Below, in pieces: positions 1-8,790 of a DNA stretch of 47,321 nucleotides. The stretch is from assembly GCF_000238595.1 (NCBI RefSeq), contig NZ_AGTS01000076.1:1-47321 (forward strand), given 5' to 3'. The position numbers and the translations under genes are program-made. Positions within the stretch are counted from its first letter, which is position 1. Every line of letters starts with the position of its first letter. The notes beneath the pieces were generated by a model that searched no databases, was not told where the DNA came from, and saw only the letters and a list, made by a program, of their open reading frames with translations. This DNA comes from Acidovorax sp. NO-1. GTDB lineage: Bacteria > Pseudomonadota > Gammaproteobacteria > Burkholderiales > Burkholderiaceae_C.

Positions 1-24
1 AGGTGCTGGAGGCCCATAAGACGC

Positions 25-48
25 AAAAAAGGGGCTGATGCCCCTTTG
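25..48 (-). terminator. Intrinsic terminator of the cphA'-cphA-creA operon
   Basis: Read on the minus strand, an 8-bp stem (AAAGGGGC / GCCCCTTT) with a 4-nt loop runs into a T tract, about 40 bases beyond the creA stop. This is the form of a Rho-independent terminator. It is correctly placed to end the minus-strand operon. Confidence 0.8.
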
Positions 49-86
49 TTGCTGTGTCCGTACCCGGCGGGTACTGCGTCACCGCA

Positions 87-569
87 TCACTTGCGCAACG
101 GGATGGGTGTGGCGCGGTCCACCGGCACGGCGGTCACGCTGTTCTGGGGGGAGCCATCGATGAGCTTTTCGGAGTAGGTGAGGTACACCAGCGTGTTGCG
201 CGGCGCGTCCACCATGCGCACGATGCGCAGGCGCTTGAACAGGATGGACATGCGTTCGCTGAACACTTCTTCCTGTTGCTTGAGGGGAGCGGGGATGCTG
301 ATGGCCCCCACCTGGCGGCAGGCGATGGAGGCTTCGGCGCGGTCTTCGGCCAGGCCCAGCGTGCCCTTGATGCCCCCCACGCGCGCGCGGGACACGTAGC
401 AGGTCACGCCCTGCACGGCGGGGTCGTCGTACGCTTCCACGATGATGTCGTGGTCGCGGCCGATCCACTGGAACGCGGTGTCCACGGTGCCGATCTTCTC
501 GCCCGCAGCCTGCGCGGTGCCGGTCAGTACCAGTAGCGCCGTGGCGGCGAAACGCAGCGCCGCCTTCAT
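87..569 (-). CDS. creA: CreA family periplasmic protein
   Basis: This 160-aa protein begins with a clear Sec signal peptide (basic start, then a hydrophobic stretch ending in a TAQA-like cleavage site near residue 22). The rest matches the CreA family, small secreted proteins of unknown biochemical role found across proteobacteria. The ATG at 569 was chosen because the signal peptide starts there and because it overlaps the cphA stop in an ATGA arrangement, so translation is probably coupled. It is the last gene before a terminator. A role in cyanophycin metabolism is not established and is suggested only by the coupling. Confidence 0.85.
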   Translation of the reverse strand: MKAALRFAATALLVLTGTAQAAGEKIGTVDTAFQWIGRDHDIIVEAYDDPAVQGVTCYVSRARVGGIKGTLGLAEDRAEASIACRQVGAISIPAPLKQQEEVFSERMSILFKRLRIVRMVDAPRNTLVYLTYSEKLIDGSPQNSVTAVPVDRATPIPLRK

Positions 570-3145
570 GCGGTGGCTCCGGCTTTGGTGCAGCGCTGGG
601 CCAGGTGTGCCAGGGCTTCTTCCACCTGGTCCACCAGCACCAGGCACAGGTCGCCAGGCGCAAGGCGCGAGAGCGCGGTGTCGATGGCGATGAATTCGCC
701 ACGGATCTCTTCCACATGCGTGGTGCGCGGCGCATCGGCCAGGCCTTCGCGCAGCAGGCCCATCACTTCGCCATCGGCGCGGCCGCGCTGGGCCGCGTCC
801 TGGTAAAGGATCACGTCGTCAAACGCGGCGCCCAGGATGACGGTCTGCTCGCGGATGTCTTCGTCGCGCCGGTCGCCCGCACCGCTGATGACCACGCTGC
901 GGCGCTTGGCTGGAAGGGCGTCCACGGCCTGCACCAGGGCGCGCATGGCGTCGGGGTTGTGGCCGTAGTCGGCGATCACGGTGGCGCCGCGGTAGTCCAT
1001 GATGTTGAAGCGGCCGGGAGCGTTGTCGCTGTCGTTCACAAACCCCGACAGGCCGCGGCGGATGGTCTGCCAGGGCATGTCCACGCCCCAGGCGGCGGCC
1101 ACGGCGGCCATGACGTTCTCGACCTGGAAGCCAATCTTGCCGTTGCGTGTGATGGGCACGTCGCGCAGGTGGATGGTCTCGCGCCAGGATCCTTCAGAGG
1201 CCACGATGGCATCGCCATCCACATACACGGTGCGGTGACCCTGCGCGCGGTGCGTGGCCATCACGGGGTGGTGGCGGTCGGCAGCAAAGTAGATGATCTT
1301 GCCGGGGCAGGCGGGCGCCATGGCGGCCACGATGGGGTCGGCGGCATTGAGCACGCCGTAGCCGGTGGGCGCCACGTTCTGCACGATCACGCGCTTCAAG
1401 ACAGCCAGGTCTTCCACGGTGGTGATGTAGTTCAGGCCCAGGTGGTCGCCCGCACCGATGTTGGTGACCACGGCCACCGAGCAGCGGTCAAAGCCCAGGC
1501 CCTCCCGCAGGATGCCGCCGCGCGCGGTCTCGAACACGGCGGCGTCGACCTCGGGGTGCAGCAGCACGTTGCGGGCGCTCTTGGGACCGCTGCAGTCGCC
1601 GCTGTCGATCTGGCGCCCGTTGACGTACACGCCGTCGGTGTTGGTCATGCCCACGCGCAGGCCGTGCGCAGTGAACAGATGGGCGATGAGGCGCGCGGTG
1701 GTGGTCTTGCCGTTGGTGCCGGTCACGGCCACGGTGGGGATGCGGCCATCATCGCCATGGGCAAACAGCTTGTCCACCATGGCCTGGCCCACGTTGCGGG
1801 GCTTGCCGTAGCTGGGTGCCAGGTGCATGCGCAGGCCAGGGGCGGCGTTCACTTCCACAAAGCCGCCGCCCTGTTCTTCGAGCGGGCGCAGCACGGTCTC
1901 GGCCACCATGTCCACGCCGCAGATGTGCAGGCCCACCATCTGGGCCGCGGCCACGGCGCGTGCCGCCACCTCGGGGTGCACGTCGTCGGTCACGTCGGTG
2001 GCGGTGCCGCCGGTGGAGAGGTTGGCGTTGTTGCGCAGAATGACGCGCTGGCCCTTGGCGGGCACAGCATCGGGCGTGAGGCCCTGCAGGGCCAGCCGTG
2101 CCACGGCGATGTCGTCGAGGCGGATCTTGGTGAGCGACGTGGCATGGCCTTCGCCACGGCGCGGGTCGAGGTTGACCAGATCGACCAGCTCGCGCACCGT
2201 GTGCTGGCCGTCGCCCAGTACCTGGGGCGGTTCGCGGCGCGCGGCGGCCACCAGCTGGTCGCCCACCACCAGCAGGCGGAAGTCGTGGCCCGGCAGAAAG
2301 CGTTCGACCATCACGGTGCCGTATTCGGCCGCGGTGCGGAAGGCTTCTTCCAGCTGTGCGCGGTCGGTGATGTTGACCGTTACGCCCTTGCCCTGGTTGC
2401 CATCCTGCGGCTTGACCACCACGGGCAGGCCAACCTTCAAGGCCACTTCCCAGGCTTCGTCCACGGTGTCCACCGGTTTGCCCAGCGGCACGGGCACGCC
2501 CGCCGCATGCAGCAGGCGCTTGGTCAGGTCCTTGTCCTGGCCGATGGATTCGGCCACGGCGCTGGTCGAATCGACCTCGGCCGCCTGGATGCGGCGCTGG
2601 CGGGATCCCCAGCCAAACTGCACCAGACTCCCGCGCGTGAGACGGCGGTAGGGAATGCCGCGTGCCACAGCGGCCTCGACAATGGCACCCGTGCTGGGCC
2701 CCAGGCGCTCGTCTTCGTCCAGCTCGCGCAGTTCGGCGATCACGGCATCGGCGTCAAAGCTGCCGTGGCCCAGCGCGGCCTCGATGAGCTGCTGCGCATA
2801 GTCAAACGCCTTGCGTCCCACGGCTTCTTCGCTGTACTCCACCACCACCTGGTACACGCCCGCGTCGGGGGTGGCGGTGGTGCGTGCAAAGGTCACGGGG
2901 CACCCGGCCTGCGCCTGCAGGGCCAGGGCTGCGGACTGGAGCACATGCGCCAGCGAGATATCGGCAGCGCCGCTTTCGGGGTGCAGGGTGCCAATGGCAG
3001 GGAACAGCGCGCGCAGGCGGGCTTCGAAGCCGTCGATCTGCGCCATGGCGCGCTCGGATTCCTGGCAGGCCACCACGGCTTCGATGGCCATGTGGCGGCT
3101 CCAGAGGTTGGGGCCGCGCAGGGCCCGGGTGCGGGTTACATCCAT
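566..3145 (-). CDS. cphA: Cyanophycin synthetase CphA (full length)
   Basis: This 859-aa protein should catalyse ATP-dependent, non-ribosomal polymerisation of aspartate and arginine into cyanophycin, a cytoplasmic nitrogen reserve. It has the N-terminal domain (about 1-160), an ATP-grasp domain (about 200-440, with the DGNQGKGV glycine-rich segment near 248-255) and a complete Mur-ligase-like region. The intact P-loop GTNGKTTT lies at 476-483, and the C-terminal Mur ligase domain is present (DYGHNPDAM and SGAGDRRDEDI segments). The length fits the family, around 860-900 residues. It follows the cphA' paralogue by 75 bp on the same strand and overlaps creA. The N-terminus begins a few residues before the family's usual RGPN motif, so this start is likely. 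Both ATP-using sites look functional. Confidence 0.96.
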   Translation of the reverse strand: MDVTRTRALRGPNLWSRHMAIEAVVACQESERAMAQIDGFEARLRALFPAIGTLHPESGAADISLAHVLQSAALALQAQAGCPVTFARTTATPDAGVYQVVVEYSEEAVGRKAFDYAQQLIEAALGHGSFDADAVIAELRELDEDERLGPSTGAIVEAAVARGIPYRRLTRGSLVQFGWGSRQRRIQAAEVDSTSAVAESIGQDKDLTKRLLHAAGVPVPLGKPVDTVDEAWEVALKVGLPVVVKPQDGNQGKGVTVNITDRAQLEEAFRTAAEYGTVMVERFLPGHDFRLLVVGDQLVAAARREPPQVLGDGQHTVRELVDLVNLDPRRGEGHATSLTKIRLDDIAVARLALQGLTPDAVPAKGQRVILRNNANLSTGGTATDVTDDVHPEVAARAVAAAQMVGLHICGVDMVAETVLRPLEEQGGGFVEVNAAPGLRMHLAPSYGKPRNVGQAMVDKLFAHGDDGRIPTVAVTGTNGKTTTARLIAHLFTAHGLRVGMTNTDGVYVNGRQIDSGDCSGPKSARNVLLHPEVDAAVFETARGGILREGLGFDRCSVAVVTNIGAGDHLGLNYITTVEDLAVLKRVIVQNVAPTGYGVLNAADPIVAAMAPACPGKIIYFAADRHHPVMATHRAQGHRTVYVDGDAIVASEGSWRETIHLRDVPITRNGKIGFQVENVMAAVAAAWGVDMPWQTIRRGLSGFVNDSDNAPGRFNIMDYRGATVIADYGHNPDAMRALVQAVDALPAKRRSVVISGAGDRRDEDIREQTVILGAAFDDVILYQDAAQRGRADGEVMGLLREGLADAPRTTHVEEIRGEFIAIDTALSRLAPGDLCLVLVDQVEEALAHLAQRCTKAGATA

Positions 3146-3220
3146 GGGATTTCTTTCAGTAATCGTCGGGGCTCGCGGGCCGCGTTCCAGTCGAAGGCGT
3201 ATGGGGTGGTGCGCGGAAGA

Positions 3221-5425
3221 TCACAGGGGCAGGCCTGCCGGTGCGGGCAGGTCGGGCTCAAAGGTCTTGATGCCCGCGCCGATCAGGTCCGGCGCAATGT
3301 CCAGCGCCCAGCAGGCGCCAATGGCCGCCAGCAGGGCATCGGTGTCGGGCACCACGGCGTTACGGCCAAAGGTCAGGTCCGCCAGCGATCCCAGCACATG
3401 CTCGGCGCTGCCTGTGGCCAGCACCACGCGGCCGTTCTTCACGAAGACGGCGCGGCCGTTGTCCTTGGCGCGGTGGTCTGCAATGACAGGCAGCGTGCCG
3501 TCCTGCGCATACAGCACCACGTCGCCATCGGACAGCGGGGCCAGGTCGGCCACCTGCGGGATGGCGGCATGGAGCACAGCGGCGCCCTCGGCCAGCACCA
3601 CGTCCACCTGGGTGCGCATCACCTTGGTCATCTGGTCCTGTTCGTGCACATCGAACTCGGCCAGTGATTCCACACCGTCCATGTCGGTCACCACGCCCAC
3701 CTGGCAGCGGTCGTAGGCCAGGCCATCACGCAGGATGGTGCGCGCACTGCTCTCGATCACGGCGGCCTGCACCATCTTGTTCATCAGCAGGCGGTGTGCG
3801 GCTTCCCAGTGGGCGCAGTCGCTGGCCTCTACGCAGCGGCGGTCCAGGAACAGCCCTTCGCTGCAGGCCAGGCCGGTGTGGTGCCCGCTCAGGTGCAGCA
3901 GCCAGGCCACCACGCGCGCCACGGTCGAGGTGCCGCGCGTTCCAGCCACGCCCACCAGCGGGATGCGGCCGGCCTGTCCGTCACCGTCTTCCGAGGGGAA
4001 CAGGTGCTCTGCAATCGCCTGGCCCACGGGGCGGGGCGCGCCCACGGCGGGTTTCAGGTGCATGAGCAGGCCGGGGCCTGCGTTGACCTCGACAATGGCG
4101 CCGCCCTGCGTGTGCAGCGGCTTGGAGATATCGCGCGCCACCATGTCGATGCCCGCAATGTCCAGCCCCACCACCCTGGCGGCGAGCTGGGCGATGTACG
4201 CCACCTCGGGATGCACGTCGTCGGTGCAATCCACGGCCACGTTGCCGTTGCGCTGCACCACCACCTGGCGGCCCGCAGCGGGTACCGAGTCGGCGTCCAG
4301 CTCCTGGCGCTTGAGTTCGAGCTGCACCTTGGTGTCGGTCGCCAGGTCGATGATTTCCAGCGGGTACTCTTCTTCGTAGCCCCGGCGCGGGTCGGAGTTG
4401 AGCTGGGTGTCGATGAGCTCCCGGACGGTGGCGCGGCCGTTGCCGGTGATGGTGACGAGTTCGCCGCGCGCGGCGGCCACGACCTTGCCGTCCACCACCA
4501 GCAGGCGGTGCTCGTCGCCCGGGATGAAGCGCTCGACCATCACGTCGCTGCCTTCCGGATAGGCCACGTGGTAGGCCGCTTCGATGTCGTCGCGCTTGCG
4601 CAGGTCCAGCGTCACGCCCCGGCCGTGGTTGCCGTCAGAGGGCTTGACGACCACGGGCAGACCGATGTCCTGCGCGGCTTCCCAGGCTTCCTCCGGGCTG
4701 TGGACCACCTGGCCTTCGGGAATGGGCACGCCGCAGGACTTGAGCAGGCTCTTGGTCAGGTCCTTGTCGCTGGCAATGCCTTCGGCGATGGCGCTGGTGT
4801 ACTCGGTCTCGGCCGTCCAGATGCGGCGCTGGCGGGCTCCGTAGCCCAGCTGCACCAGGTTGCCGTCGTTCAGGCGGATGTGCGGGATGCCCCGGTCGGT
4901 GGCGGCGGTGACGATGCAGGCCGTGCTGGGGCCGAGGTACTGGTCGTCCACCTCGGTGCGCACGCGGGCCACGGCGGCCTGCACATCGAAAGGCTCGTCG
5001 TTGATGGCCGCCATGATCAGCGCATGGCCCTGCGCCAGCGCCACCCTCGCCACGCTTTCGTCGCGGGCTCGGAACACCATGCGGTACACGCCGCGCTGGG
5101 ATGTAGAGCGCGTCTGGCCAAAACCCGTAGGCATGCCCGCCAGGTTGAGCAGCTCGATCACGATGTGCTCCAGCACGTGGCCGCACCAGGTGCCCTCCTG
5201 CAGGCGCTGCAGGAACCCGCCGCGCTCGCCCACGCCGCAGTGGTGCTCCACCAGCGCGGGCAGCCACGCGGTGAGGCGTTCGTTAAAACCGGGAAGCGTA
5301 TGGGACGGATATTCCTCCAGCTCGCCCAGGTCCAGCCAGACCTCCAGGACGGGCCGGTAGGTCCAGATATTGGGACCGCGCAGGTAGTTGATGCGAAGCA
5401 GTTGGATGTCGTTGAGTTTCGCCAT
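3221..5425 (-). CDS. cphA': CphA2-like cyanophycin synthetase paralogue (CphA')
   Basis: This 734-aa paralogue of the neighbouring CphA keeps the N-terminal domain and ATP-grasp domain (glycine-rich DGNHGRGV near 264-271, DDVHPEV near 402-408). The Mur-ligase P-loop is destroyed: GTRGTSTV at 495-502 replaces GTNGKTTT, so the catalytic Lys is Thr. The protein ends shortly after the Mur central domain and lacks the third Mur domain. A degenerate P-loop plus a missing C-terminus is the architecture of cyanobacterial CphA2, which polymerises preformed beta-Asp-Arg dipeptides with one ATP site. Burkholderiales relatives are called CphA'. The ATG at 5425 begins the conserved segment leading to RGPNIW; a start further upstream would add about 60 low-quality residues. 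The activity is inferred from architecture, not shown. Confidence 0.9.
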   Translation of the reverse strand: MAKLNDIQLLRINYLRGPNIWTYRPVLEVWLDLGELEEYPSHTLPGFNERLTAWLPALVEHHCGVGERGGFLQRLQEGTWCGHVLEHIVIELLNLAGMPTGFGQTRSTSQRGVYRMVFRARDESVARVALAQGHALIMAAINDEPFDVQAAVARVRTEVDDQYLGPSTACIVTAATDRGIPHIRLNDGNLVQLGYGARQRRIWTAETEYTSAIAEGIASDKDLTKSLLKSCGVPIPEGQVVHSPEEAWEAAQDIGLPVVVKPSDGNHGRGVTLDLRKRDDIEAAYHVAYPEGSDVMVERFIPGDEHRLLVVDGKVVAAARGELVTITGNGRATVRELIDTQLNSDPRRGYEEEYPLEIIDLATDTKVQLELKRQELDADSVPAAGRQVVVQRNGNVAVDCTDDVHPEVAYIAQLAARVVGLDIAGIDMVARDISKPLHTQGGAIVEVNAGPGLLMHLKPAVGAPRPVGQAIAEHLFPSEDGDGQAGRIPLVGVAGTRGTSTVARVVAWLLHLSGHHTGLACSEGLFLDRRCVEASDCAHWEAAHRLLMNKMVQAAVIESSARTILRDGLAYDRCQVGVVTDMDGVESLAEFDVHEQDQMTKVMRTQVDVVLAEGAAVLHAAIPQVADLAPLSDGDVVLYAQDGTLPVIADHRAKDNGRAVFVKNGRVVLATGSAEHVLGSLADLTFGRNAVVPDTDALLAAIGACWALDIAPDLIGAGIKTFEPDLPAPAGLPL

Positions 5426-5642
5426 GGGTTGCAGCGGGTAGGTATCCGGCAGTGCGGGGAGGGGTTGTTTTTGTGGACACTGATTTTGCGCCTGTCGCGG
5501 CGCCCCTGCAGTGTCAGCGAAATGGCGGGTGAGGGCGTTACAGATGGGCGCCTTTGCAACGGGGCGCCCCGTTTCAGGGAGAATTCCTGCTTTCGCACCG
5601 GCGGTCACCGCAGGCTGCCGGGGGCGGAAAAACCAACCAAAA
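5426..5642. promoter_or_regulatory. Divergent cphA' / ABC transporter control region
   Basis: This 217-bp interval separates two divergently read cyanophycin operons and must hold both promoters. It contains a 7-bp inverted repeat, GACACTG (5476-5482) and CAGTGTC (5509-5515). The arms are centred 33 bp apart, about three helical turns, so they could be a pair of operator half-sites. I could not assign -35/-10 boxes with confidence. Confidence 0.45.
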
Positions 5643-7949
5643 ATGCAACATCACCATTCTGTGGACGCCTCGGGTGTCTTTTCTGGCCCCGTGGGGGCTG
5701 ATCTGCGGGCCATGCTCGCACCCCAAGAGAACGTGCTGGCTGTGCTGCAGGTTGACCTGAGCACCGGGCTGCGGTTTGCCGCCGGCTGGGTGGTGGTGAC
5801 GTCCGATCGCTTGCTGGCCCGCGACGCTGGAACCACGGCATGGCAGGGCTGGCCTCTAGGTGACGGCCTGGCGCTGCGGCTGCAGGACCATGGGGGCGTG
5901 GGGTCGCTGGAGCTGCACAGCCCTGCGGCACGACTGGCCTTGTGGCGCTTTACCCTGGCACACCACGCGCAGGCGCTGCGCCTGGTGCAGCGGTTTGAGC
6001 AACAAAGCGCACGCGGTGATGCCGATGATCAAGACGCGGCCGATGAACCGGCCTGCCCCGTCTGCCACACCCCGCTGCCGCCCGACACCGACGAATGCCC
6101 CGCCTGCGCGCGCGCCCAGCCCCCGCAGACCTCCACTTGGGTGCTGCTGCGCCTGTGGCGGTTTGCCCGGCCCTACCGCAAGCAGCTGGCCGCCGGTTTT
6201 GCGCTGACGCTGGCCTCCACGGCCGCCACGCTGGTGCCGCCGTACCTCACCATCCCGCTGATGGATGACATCCTGATCCCGTTCCAGAACGGCCAGCAGA
6301 TCGAGCCCGGCCTGGTGCTGCTGTACCTGAGCGGTCTGCTCGCATCTGCCCTGGCCGCCTGGGGGCTCTCATGGGCGCGCACGTATATCCTGGCGCTGGT
6401 GTCCGAGCGCATCGGCGCTGACCTGCGCACCACCACCTACGAGCACCTGCTGCGTCTGTCGCTCGACTACTTCGGCGGCAAGCGCACGGGGGACCTGATG
6501 GCGCGCATCGGCTCCGAGACGGACCGTATCAACGTCTTCCTGTCGCTCCACGCCCTGGATTTTGTGACCGACGTGCTCATGATCATGATGACGGCGGCCA
6601 TCCTGTTTTCCATCAATCCATGGCTCGCGCTCGTTACGCTGGTGCCGCTGCCCTTCATCGGCTGGATGATCCACACCGTGCGCGACCGTCTGCGCACCGG
6701 GTTCGAGAAGATCGACCGGGTGTGGAGCGAGGTGACCAATGTGCTGGCCGACACCATCCCCGGTATCCGCGTGGTCAAGGCCTTTGCCCAGGAAAAGCGC
6801 GAGGCCCAGCGTTTTCGCGACGCCAACCAGCACAACCTGGAAGTCAACGACAAGCTCAACAAGACCTGGAGCCTGTTCACGCCCACCGTGTCGCTGCTCA
6901 CCGAGATCGGGCTGCTGGTGGTGTGGGGCTTTGGCATCTGGCTGGTCTCGCGCAACCAGATCACCGTGGGTGTGCTCACGGCCTTCATCGCCTACATCGG
7001 CCGGTTCTACGGCCGGCTGGACTCGATGAGCCGCATCGTCTCGGTCACGCAGAAAGCTGCAGCCGGTGCCAAGCGCATCTTCGACATCCTGGACCACGTG
7101 AGCAACGTGCCCGACCCGGCCCAACCCGTGAAGGTGGACAAGGTGCAGGGCGCGATCACCATGCAGGGCGTGGGTTTTCGCTACGGCAGCCGCGCAGTCA
7201 TCAAGGGGCTGGATCTGGAGATTCGCCCCGGCGAGATGATTGGTCTGGTGGGCCACAGCGGCTCGGGCAAGAGCACGCTGGTCAACCTGATCAGCCGGTT
7301 TTATGACGTGAGCGATGGATCCATCCAGGTCGATGGCATCGACATCCGCCGCTTTGCGGTGGCCGACTACCGACGCCATATCGGCCTGGTGCTGCAAGAG
7401 CCCTTCCTCTTCTTCGGCACCATTGCCGAGAACATCGCCTACGGCAAGCCCGAGGCGACGCGCGAGGAGATCGTGGCCGCCGCGCGCGCCGCGCACGCGC
7501 ACGAATTCATCCTGCGCCTGCCGCATGGCTACGACTCGCTGGTGGGCGAGCGCGGCCAAGGCCTCTCGGGCGGCGAGCGCCAGCGCATCTCCATTGCGCG
7601 CGCACTGCTGATCGATCCGCGCATCCTGATCCTGGACGAGGCCACCTCGGCCGTGGACACCGAGACCGAGAAGGAAATCCAGAAAGCCCTGGACAACCTG
7701 GTGCAAGGCCGCACGACGATTGCCATTGCCCACCGCCTGTCCACCCTGCGCAAGGCCGACCGCCTGGTGGTGATGGACCGGGGCGAGGTGGTGGAAGTGG
7801 GCCCGCACGACGAACTGATGGACAAGCAGGGCGCCTACTGGCGGCTGTACGAAGCCCAGGCGCGCCGCGCCGAAGAAGATGCGCAGGCGGCGGGCGTCAT
7901 CATCGACAGCAGCCTGCTGCACCCCGCCCACCCTGCGGGCAACCCGTGA
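5643..7949 (+). CDS. Cyanophycin-associated ABC transporter with zinc-ribbon N-terminus
   Basis: This is a 768-aa ABC half-transporter with an unusual front end. Residues about 1-120 form a soluble domain resembling a PH/GRAM-type fold. A zinc ribbon follows (CPVCHTPLPP...CPAC, about 134-152). Then come six transmembrane helices of an MsbA-like exporter (about 170-480) and an ATPase domain with Walker A GHSGSGKST, signature LSGGE, Walker B LILDEATS and a switch His in IAHRLST. Families of this form occur beside cyanophycin synthetase genes and are named for that association; the substrate is unknown. The ATG at 5643 was chosen because upstream residues are low-complexity and it is followed by a recognisable domain. 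The stop touches the next gene, DUF1854, so the two are probably co-translated. Confidence 0.9.
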   Translation: MQHHHSVDASGVFSGPVGADLRAMLAPQENVLAVLQVDLSTGLRFAAGWVVVTSDRLLARDAGTTAWQGWPLGDGLALRLQDHGGVGSLELHSPAARLALWRFTLAHHAQALRLVQRFEQQSARGDADDQDAADEPACPVCHTPLPPDTDECPACARAQPPQTSTWVLLRLWRFARPYRKQLAAGFALTLASTAATLVPPYLTIPLMDDILIPFQNGQQIEPGLVLLYLSGLLASALAAWGLSWARTYILALVSERIGADLRTTTYEHLLRLSLDYFGGKRTGDLMARIGSETDRINVFLSLHALDFVTDVLMIMMTAAILFSINPWLALVTLVPLPFIGWMIHTVRDRLRTGFEKIDRVWSEVTNVLADTIPGIRVVKAFAQEKREAQRFRDANQHNLEVNDKLNKTWSLFTPTVSLLTEIGLLVVWGFGIWLVSRNQITVGVLTAFIAYIGRFYGRLDSMSRIVSVTQKAAAGAKRIFDILDHVSNVPDPAQPVKVDKVQGAITMQGVGFRYGSRAVIKGLDLEIRPGEMIGLVGHSGSGKSTLVNLISRFYDVSDGSIQVDGIDIRRFAVADYRRHIGLVLQEPFLFFGTIAENIAYGKPEATREEIVAAARAAHAHEFILRLPHGYDSLVGERGQGLSGGERQRISIARALLIDPRILILDEATSAVDTETEKEIQKALDNLVQGRTTIAIAHRLSTLRKADRLVVMDRGEVVEVGPHDELMDKQGAYWRLYEAQARRAEEDAQAAGVIIDSSLLHPAHPAGNP

Positions 7950-7972
7950 TGACTGCACTGCAGGAAACCGCC

Positions 7973-8470
7973 ATGAACACCGCTTCCTTCCCGCAATCGC
8001 TGTCGTCCGCGTTCACCTTGGCGCGCAATCCACACGGTCGGCTGGTTCTGACCCTGGCCCACGGCACGGCCCACGAAGGCGTCACGCCCGTGCGGGCTTT
8101 TCCCATCGCAGCGCCCGCAGAAGGGTTGTCGCTGATCGGCTCTGACGGCCACGAACTGCTGTGGATCGACCGGCTGGACCAGCTGCCAGCCCCCGCCCGC
8201 CAGCTCATCGAAGAAGAGTTGGAAGTGCGAGAGTTTGTGCCCACTATCGAAAGAATCATTGCGGTGTCGAGCTTCTCTACCCCCAGCACCTGGAAGGTAG
8301 AGACGGACCGAGGCCCCGCCAGCCTCGTCCTCAAAGCCGAGGAAGACATCCGCCGCCTGGGTGTGCGCACCCATCTGCTGATTGCCGGGGGCGACGGTGT
8401 TCAGTTCCGCGTCAAGGACACCACGGCCCTGGACCGGCATTCGCGCCGGTTGCTCGAACGCTTTCTGTGA
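7973..8470 (+). CDS. DUF1854 family protein, cyanophycin-associated
   Basis: This 165-aa soluble protein has no signal peptide or membrane segment. It matches the DUF1854 family, whose members occur with the cyanophycin-associated ABC transporter. Family features visible here are the Pro-rich middle, the RxFVPTIxRI-like segment near residue 85 and a C-terminal part ending in a basic helix. The ATG at 7973 has a good ribosome site (AGGAAA, 5 bases upstream). A start at 7949 (ATG, overlapping the transporter stop) or 7946 (GTG) would add 8 or 9 residues. It likely forms a unit with the transporter; the function is unknown. Confidence 0.85.
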   Translation: MNTASFPQSLSSAFTLARNPHGRLVLTLAHGTAHEGVTPVRAFPIAAPAEGLSLIGSDGHELLWIDRLDQLPAPARQLIEEELEVREFVPTIERIIAVSSFSTPSTWKVETDRGPASLVLKAEEDIRRLGVRTHLLIAGGDGVQFRVKDTTALDRHSRRLLERFL

Positions 8471-8650
8471 TCTGACCCTGCACGGGGTCAACCAGGTGGT
8501 CCTCCACCGACAAGGAACCACAGCGGTGCCATGCCTTGCCATGCCCGCTCCCCTCACGAGCCAGTGGCTCCAAATCCGGTGTCGGGATGGGCGAACTCGG
8601 TCGGCTGCGCGCCTATCCGGCCCTCGCATGCACCCAAAAAGGGGAAAAAA

Positions 8651-8666
8651 TCAGGGAAAACCCTGA
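8651..8666. repeat. Perfect inverted repeat TCAGGG-N4-CCCTGA
   Basis: Two perfect 6-bp arms flank AAAA in the 320-bp gap between the DUF1854 gene and the next gene. The dyad lies 27 bp upstream of a FliA-like promoter. It could be an operator or a small hairpin; there is no T tract, so it is not an intrinsic terminator. The rest of 8471-8650 shows nothing I can name apart from a weak TGACCC/GGGTCA hairpin just after the stop. Confidence 0.5.
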
Positions 8667-8692
8667 ATTTGAGCCAATCGGCGAAAAAGACC

Positions 8693-8719
8693 TAAATTTC
8701 CCCTTCTTTTTGCCGTAAT
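8693..8719 (+). promoter_or_regulatory. Candidate sigma-28 (FliA) promoter
   Basis: The sequence TAAATTTC (8693-8700), an 11-bp spacer and GCCGTAAT (8712-8719) fit the enterobacterial FliA consensus TAAAGTTT-N11-GCCGATAA, with the key TAAA and GCCG blocks intact and exact spacing. It lies about 70 bp upstream of the ATG at 8791 and points toward it. This suggests expression with flagellar or chemotaxis genes. The match is by eye. Confidence 0.55.
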
Positions 8720-8790
8720 AGATTACGAAGACGCCGAAAAAGCATCTTCGCTTCGAATGCATCTATCCATCAACCATTGGGGCCACTGCC

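Noticed and set aside
605..3667. Very long open frame opposite cphA (1,020 codons), His/Gly/Val-rich
   Set aside because: It is the antisense shadow of two real genes, an effect of high G+C third positions; no domain, no ribosome site, composition unlike any protein here.
3794..5701. Long open frame opposite cphA' (635 codons)
   Set aside because: Antisense shadow of a well-matched synthetase gene.
6369..7958. Long open frame opposite the ABC transporter (529 codons)
   Set aside because: Antisense shadow; the plus strand has Walker A, signature and Walker B motifs.
8471..8490. TGACCC/GGGTCA hairpin after the DUF1854 gene as a terminator
   Set aside because: The stem is short and no T tract follows.
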